Of a stretch of 10,137 bases of DNA, positions 6,859-10,137 are shown in pieces. Within the stretch, counting starts at the first letter, position 1. Every line of letters begins with the position of its first letter. The stretch is taken from positions 1,704,862 through 1,714,998 of the forward strand of contig CP070830.1 of assembly GCA_020344865.1 (NCBI GenBank), read 5' to 3'. A program made the translations under genes and the position numbers. The notes below the pieces were generated by a model that had not been told where the DNA came from, did no database searches, and worked only from the letters and a program-made list of their open reading frames with translations. Source of the DNA: Planctomycetota bacterium (GTDB lineage Bacteria; Planctomycetota; Phycisphaerae; Sedimentisphaerales; Anaerobacaceae).

Positions 6859-6942
6859 CGCAAAATTTGGCCAAGATTCTTAGCCAACAGCAGCGAATAT
6901 CAAACAAGGGGGAGAAAAAGTCCGAAAAAAATGCGTGCTGCG

Positions 6943-7046
6943 CTAAAATCAGCGTCTCGGCGACATAGTCACCTAAAATAGGCGTGTAAGGGCTAATCCA
7001 GCGCGGCTAAAATGACGATTTAATGGTGGTCAAGCGACACTAAAAC
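6943..7046 (+). repeat. Spaced CTAAAAT motifs in the divergent intergenic region
   Basis: CTAAAAT occurs at 6943-6949, 6973-6979 and 7007-7013, and CTAAAAC at 7040-7046, at intervals of 30, 34 and 33 bases. The first two share the longer form CTAAAATnnGCGT. The array ends just before a TATCAT box at 7048. The intervals are near three helical turns, as expected for a regulator bound to one face of the DNA. No gene or RNA was recognised in 6859-7071. The function is inferred only. Confidence 0.4.
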
Positions 7047-7047
7047 G

Positions 7048-7063
7048 TATCATACAGTAAAGG
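7048..7063 (+). promoter_or_regulatory. Possible -10 box and ribosome site for the gene at 7072
   Basis: TATCAT (7048-7053) matches the -10 consensus at five positions, but no -35 is seen at the right distance, which would fit an activator-dependent promoter. AAAGG (7059-7063) lies eight bases before the GTG start. Both overlap the same short leader, so only one may be used. Confidence 0.25.
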
Positions 7064-7071
7064 CAGAAAGC

Positions 7072-7596
7072 GTGAATTTACAAGAAGGGTTCAAACGGCT
7101 TACGTTTATTGTATCGGCCATTGCCTTCGCAGTGAGCATTCTTTTGGTAAGGCCCTACGATTTACAGTGTGGGGCTGTGAGCTTCCTAGTGCCCTGGGCA
7201 ATCTTCGGGACCATAACCTACACGAACAGAAGCATAAAAAAATATTGCGGGCGGTATAAGAATACCGTTCGCGCCATTCTTTGGATTCTATGTATTCCGG
7301 CAAGCATAGGGGTCTGGCACTTTCACCCGGAACTAACCAATTTCTCGCTTTCGGTCAGGGCCTGGCATGATTTACTGTGGGTACTGCCGTTTCTCGCTCT
7401 TTGCGGTATCGGGATTGTGTGGGGCTCACTTACGGCGGGGTGCATAGTCATCGGCGGAACTTTGGTCTGGGTGATTCAGGGTTTCAGCTCCAACCACAAG
7501 GCAACCAAAAGCCAAAACCATACCGAATTCTGCTCTCCGCTTCGGCGTCAAGATTTTTCAGAGCAACTGAAGAACCGAGTGCGCCAAACCACATAA
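7072..7596 (+). CDS. Hypothetical integral membrane protein
   Basis: Family not recognised. The 174-residue product starts at GTG 7072, supported by AAAGG eight bases upstream. Hydrophobic segments lie at about residues 8-26, 34-50, 66-82, 101-116 and 119-136, giving four or five membrane helices. Basic clusters (KRL near residue 10; RSIKKYCGRYK, 53-63) suggest inside loops. The last 35 residues are polar and look disordered, with no conserved pattern. It converges on the small membrane protein gene at 7707, 110 bases away. A ten-base palindrome CCAGCGCTGG (7609-7618) follows the stop but has no T-run, so it is not counted as a terminator. Confidence 0.6.
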   Translation: MNLQEGFKRLTFIVSAIAFAVSILLVRPYDLQCGAVSFLVPWAIFGTITYTNRSIKKYCGRYKNTVRAILWILCIPASIGVWHFHPELTNFSLSVRAWHDLLWVLPFLALCGIGIVWGSLTAGCIVIGGTLVWVIQGFSSNHKATKSQNHTEFCSPLRRQDFSEQLKNRVRQTT

Positions 7597-7706
7597 TACC
7601 AGCGCTGGACTGTACGCCAGATTGCCGCAGACCCATCCCCAATAAAACGCACCACTTATATTTCTGTGAAGAATGATAACAGCACGGACCCAAACGCAGC
7701 AGATGA

Positions 7707-8105
7707 TTAAGATACGTCAGTCAAGAAGTAACTTTGCAAACGCTCTCTGAACCGGAACAATCGGTACTTCTTGAATAAAAGAACAGCCACAACGGCACAG
7801 ATGACAAATGAGACCACATATGTAAGTCGCATGCGCCAAGTTTCGAGTCTGTAACTAAGCCGGTCATTGCGATAATCCTGCAACATCTCCTGAGCTTCGG
7901 CGTAGGTCACCTCGCCGGCTGCGGTAGCCTCCTGAACGGCCATAACAAAATCCAACTCCGTGGAGTAATCATAAATCTTAGGACTGATGGCATTTAAGCC
8001 CTGTCCAAGGAAAAACGCGCAAGATGCCGCCAGACAAACGGCCATAACATGCTCGAGCCAAGTGAAACCCCGAGTCACCAGAGATTTAACAAGTTTTCCC
8101 GCCAT
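7707..8105 (-). CDS. Hypothetical small membrane protein with two helices
   Basis: Family not recognised. The 132-residue product has hydrophobic segments at about 18-35 and 94-111. Between them lies an acidic, helix-prone segment (about 48-85, including AAGEVTYAEAQEMLQDYRND). A basic/aromatic tail KKYRLFRFRERLQ follows the second helix. The charge pattern fits an N-in/C-in hairpin with the acidic domain outside. The ATG at 8105-8103 is supported by a promoter with a perfect TATAAT about 33 bases upstream, although the Shine-Dalgarno is weak. It is downstream of the polysaccharide genes on the same strand but appears to have its own promoter. Confidence 0.65.
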   Translation of the reverse strand: MAGKLVKSLVTRGFTWLEHVMAVCLAASCAFFLGQGLNAISPKIYDYSTELDFVMAVQEATAAGEVTYAEAQEMLQDYRNDRLSYRLETWRMRLTYVVSFVICAVVAVLLFKKYRLFRFRERLQSYFLTDVS

Positions 8106-8137
8106 TTCAAAGAGTCCCAGAGGGCTAATATAGAGGC

Positions 8138-8165
8138 ATTATAAACTACCATCAGCAGAGCACAA
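8138..8165 (-). promoter_or_regulatory. Candidate promoter for the small membrane protein gene
   Basis: Read on the minus strand, TTGTGC (8165-8160) and a perfect TATAAT (8143-8138) are 16 bases apart. Transcription would start near 8131, about 26 bases before the ATG at 8105. Confidence 0.45.
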
Positions 8166-8208
8166 GGTTCAAAGAGCTAAGCGTTGGTGGACATTGGAAC
8201 ACCACGGG

Positions 8209-9192
8209 CTACAATGACAAGGCTGTTAATAGTCGGGGGCGAGTGATACGAGCGGTCACAGCAGATTGTCGCGATACCAGTCTAGCAAGCTCCAGACCCC
8301 TTCTAAACGTGACCGCCGGTTCGTAGCCAAGCGTTTCCCGTGCGAGGGTGATATCGGCAAGAGAATGTTTGATATCACCGGGGCGGGGGTCGGCGTAAAC
8401 GGGCTCTATACTCTTGCCAAGAATCTCGTTAATCATATCAATCGTCTCGTTGACAGTTACCGCTTGGCCGCACGCAATATTCAGGACCTGGCCGGCGGTG
8501 TGCTGCGCAGCGGCTGCAAGGAGGTTGGCCTCAACGACATTCTCGACGTAAGTAAAATCGCGGCTCTGCAGGCCATCACCAAAGACGGTGGGAGGCTTGT
8601 CCTTCAGTATGGCGGTGACGAAGGCCGGTAGGGCAGCGGCGTACTGGCTCGTTGGGTCCTGGTTTGGGCCGAAAACGTTAAAATAGCGGAGTGAAATAGT
8701 CTCAAGACCAAAGACTTTATAGAAAACGGAGCAATAATGCTCGCCGACGAGCTTGCCAACAGCGTAAGGCGAAAGGGGTCTGTCCGGCATCGTCTCGACC
8801 TTAGGTAACGTGGGCGTGTCACCATAAGCTGAGGAACTCGACGCGTATACAAAGCGTTTTATGCCGGCATCACGGGCAGCTAAAAGAAGGGTGAAAGTGG
8901 CATCAACACAAGGTCTGTGTGTGGCTGTTGGGTCATCAACGCTGCGCGGAACCGAGGGCAAGGCACCCTGATGCAAAACGACGTCGATACCATTCATGGC
9001 ACGCCGGGCAATTTGTTCGTCGCCCATGTCGGCTTCTATAAACTCAATTTTGTCTAAAATACCGGCGAGATTGGCTTTTTTGCCTGTGAGCAGATTATCG
9101 ATAACCCTGACAAAACAACCCTGTGAAACCAGCTTTCTGCAGATATTCGAACCAATAAAACCGGCTCCGCCGGTGACCAAGAATTTGTCCAT
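8209..9192 (-). CDS. WbpP-like UDP-sugar 4-epimerase (extended SDR), 3' end probably frameshifted
   Basis: Cytoplasmic NAD-dependent epimerase making a UDP-sugar for surface polysaccharide. The 327-residue frame has the Rossmann motif GGAGFIG (8-14), LHQGALPSVPRS (73-84, close to the WbpP/TviC group), the serine stretch ASSSSAYGD (117-125), catalytic Tyr143 and Lys147 (YAVGK), RYFNVFGPNQDP (169-180) and the SRDFTYVENVV block (210-220). The ATG at 9192 has GAAGGA nine bases upstream and is preferred to an earlier start seven codons up. After TFRRGLE (295-301) the frame reads an unusual Arg-rich tail. Shifted by one base at about 8289, the DNA reads LLDWYRDNLL and stops at 8258-8256, which is the usual epimerase ending. 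A real indel or a sequencing error is therefore likely. The BY-kinase gene lies 58 bases upstream on the same strand, so both probably form one operon. Confidence 0.9.
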   Translation of the reverse strand: MDKFLVTGGAGFIGSNICRKLVSQGCFVRVIDNLLTGKKANLAGILDKIEFIEADMGDEQIARRAMNGIDVVLHQGALPSVPRSVDDPTATHRPCVDATFTLLLAARDAGIKRFVYASSSSAYGDTPTLPKVETMPDRPLSPYAVGKLVGEHYCSVFYKVFGLETISLRYFNVFGPNQDPTSQYAAALPAFVTAILKDKPPTVFGDGLQSRDFTYVENVVEANLLAAAAQHTAGQVLNIACGQAVTVNETIDMINEILGKSIEPVYADPRPGDIKHSLADITLARETLGYEPAVTFRRGLELARLVSRQSAVTARITRPRLLTALSL

Positions 9193-9250
9193 CAAAAGAA
9201 GTCCTTCAAACACAGACCTTTGTTCTGGTAATATCAGCGGCTCAGCTTAG

Positions 9251-10137
9251 CTATATCGAATGAGCAAGCTGCATTTTTTGATATTCATGATAAGACTTGA
9301 ACTGCTTGGTGAAATAGCCGCCCTTCATAGCCTTTACGGCAAAGAGCACACAGCCGGCTATTTCGGCGTTCACGTCTCTGAGCTCACGAATAGTTCTGGC
9401 GGCGGCGCCCCTGCGTGTAGTGCCGGCATTGAAAACCAGAACGGTACCATCGACCAGCTTGGCGAGAATCTTAGCGGCACTTACGAGTAAAACGGGCGGG
9501 CCATCAATTATAACATAGTCGTATATTTCCCGTTGATGTTTGACCAATTGTTTCATTTGAGAGCCGCCGAGCAGCTCCGTCGGATTCGATGGCAACTGTC
9601 CTGAATCGATTACATCAAAGCCTTCGATGCCGGAGGGTCGTATGATTTCCTGGTAACCACAAAGGCCCGCAAGCAGCGTACTCAGTCCGAATCCAGACTC
9701 CTCCTCGGCTTCTTGCTCAGCCTGCGCCCTCGGGAAGACTTCGTGCAATTTAGGACGCCAGAAATTGGCATCAATCAGCAGTACTTTTTTACCCTCTGCA
9801 ACAAAAGTTGTCGCAAGATTCACGGCGACGGAGGTCTTTCCGTCACCACCTGAGCCGCTACTAACAAGCAAAGCCTTGAGGGATTCGCCGGAGTCGGATA
9901 GTTTCAAATTGGTTCGAAGCTGCCTGTATGATTCGCTTATAATCGAATAAGGGGCCTTATGAGCAATCAGGCAGTGGTCTATACGCCTGACCTGCGTGTC
10001 CTCAGATGCGTCAGGAACAACAGCTAACAGGGGAATGCGGAGGAATCTGGCCACGTCACCCGGCGTGCGCACGAGGTCGTTGAGCAGCTCAACAAGAAAC
10101 GCAAGCCCTACGCCACACAAAAAGCCCAACACGGTCC
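9251..10137 (-). CDS. Wzz/BY-kinase polysaccharide autokinase, C-terminal part (partial)
   Basis: Bacterial tyrosine kinase that controls chain length and export of exopolysaccharide at the inner membrane. The frame is open at the right edge, so the Wzz periplasmic domain is missing. The visible part begins with the end of the second membrane helix (LGFLCGVGLAFLVELLND). It continues with the helix SESYRQLRTNL, Walker A GSGGDGKT, Walker A' LLIDANFWRP, GQLPSNPTELL and Walker B VIIDGPP. The Walker A reads GGDGKT where PGEGKS/T is common, and A' has NFW where DLR is common, yet the catalytic Lys, Thr and Asp are kept. The tail GGYFTKQFKSYHEYQ has three tyrosines, fitting the usual autophosphorylated cluster. 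It precedes the epimerase gene, and the two probably belong to one surface-polysaccharide locus extending to the right. Confidence 0.93.
   Translation of the reverse strand, partial: TVLGFLCGVGLAFLVELLNDLVRTPGDVARFLRIPLLAVVPDASEDTQVRRIDHCLIAHKAPYSIISESYRQLRTNLKLSDSGESLKALLVSSGSGGDGKTSVAVNLATTFVAEGKKVLLIDANFWRPKLHEVFPRAQAEQEAEEESGFGLSTLLAGLCGYQEIIRPSGIEGFDVIDSGQLPSNPTELLGGSQMKQLVKHQREIYDYVIIDGPPVLLVSAAKILAKLVDGTVLVFNAGTTRRGAAARTIRELRDVNAEIAGCVLFAVKAMKGGYFTKQFKSYHEYQKMQLAHSI

Noticed and set aside
7609..7618. Perfect palindrome CCAGCGCTGG after the 7072 gene
   Set aside because: Short and lacks a T-run; no second copy or partner site seen.
8182..8206. Hairpin after the epimerase gene (TGGTG with CACCA, loop of ten bases, extended by two pairs past a bulge)
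   Set aside because: No T-run on the minus strand, so termination is not supported; may be chance.
1..10137. tRNA, rRNA, CRISPR, insertion sequences, phage or defence genes
   Set aside because: Looked for on both strands; no characteristic sequence or gene was recognised.

Overview
The window looks like an ordinary chromosomal stretch from a bacterium of the Planctomycetota, most likely a Phycisphaerae / Sedimentisphaerales-type relative. This is inferred from gene content, not from a marker gene. The supporting genes are a secreted GLUG-repeat protein ending in planctomycete-style dockerin-like repeats, a PEGA-domain lipoprotein, a short PheT without its N-terminal tRNA-binding domain, and a Sel1-repeat zinc-ribbon protein. 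Base composition is fairly balanced, and no transposase, integrase, CRISPR array, rRNA or tRNA was seen.

Layout. 1-577 (-) is the N-terminal part of pheT, running off the left edge. 732-1409 (+) is a four-helix membrane protein of unknown function. 1535-1651 (-) is a 38-residue cysteine-rich peptide, easily missed because it is so short. 1798-3276 (-) is a large secreted GLUG/dockerin-like protein with a very good promoter and an odd leader. From a divergent intergenic region, 3659-4909 (+) encodes a Gfo/Idh/MocA oxidoreductase, followed by a PEGA lipoprotein at 5003-5407 (+). Convergent to these, 5479-6774 (-) encodes a zinc-ribbon / Sel1 / triple TerB-like repeat protein. After a spacer with repeated CTAAAAT motifs come two small membrane proteins facing each other (7072-7596 + and 7707-8105 -). 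The right end is an exopolysaccharide-type pair read leftwards: the kinase half of a Wzz/BY-kinase (9251-10137, partial), then a WbpP-like sugar-nucleotide 4-epimerase (8209-9192).

How they fit together. The only clear functional unit is the right-end pair. A BY-kinase controls capsule/exopolysaccharide polymerisation, and a UDP-sugar epimerase supplies a precursor. The epimerase frame appears shifted in its last codons: an out-of-frame reading gives a much more typical end. The other genes mostly carry their own candidate promoters and look like independent transcription units.

I did not find a clear new multi-gene system. The items most worth a second look are the 38-aa Cys-rich peptide, the epimerase 3' frameshift, the hairpin between the Shine-Dalgarno and start codon of the GLUG gene, the Sel1/TerB-like repeat architecture, and the phased CTAAAAT motifs.
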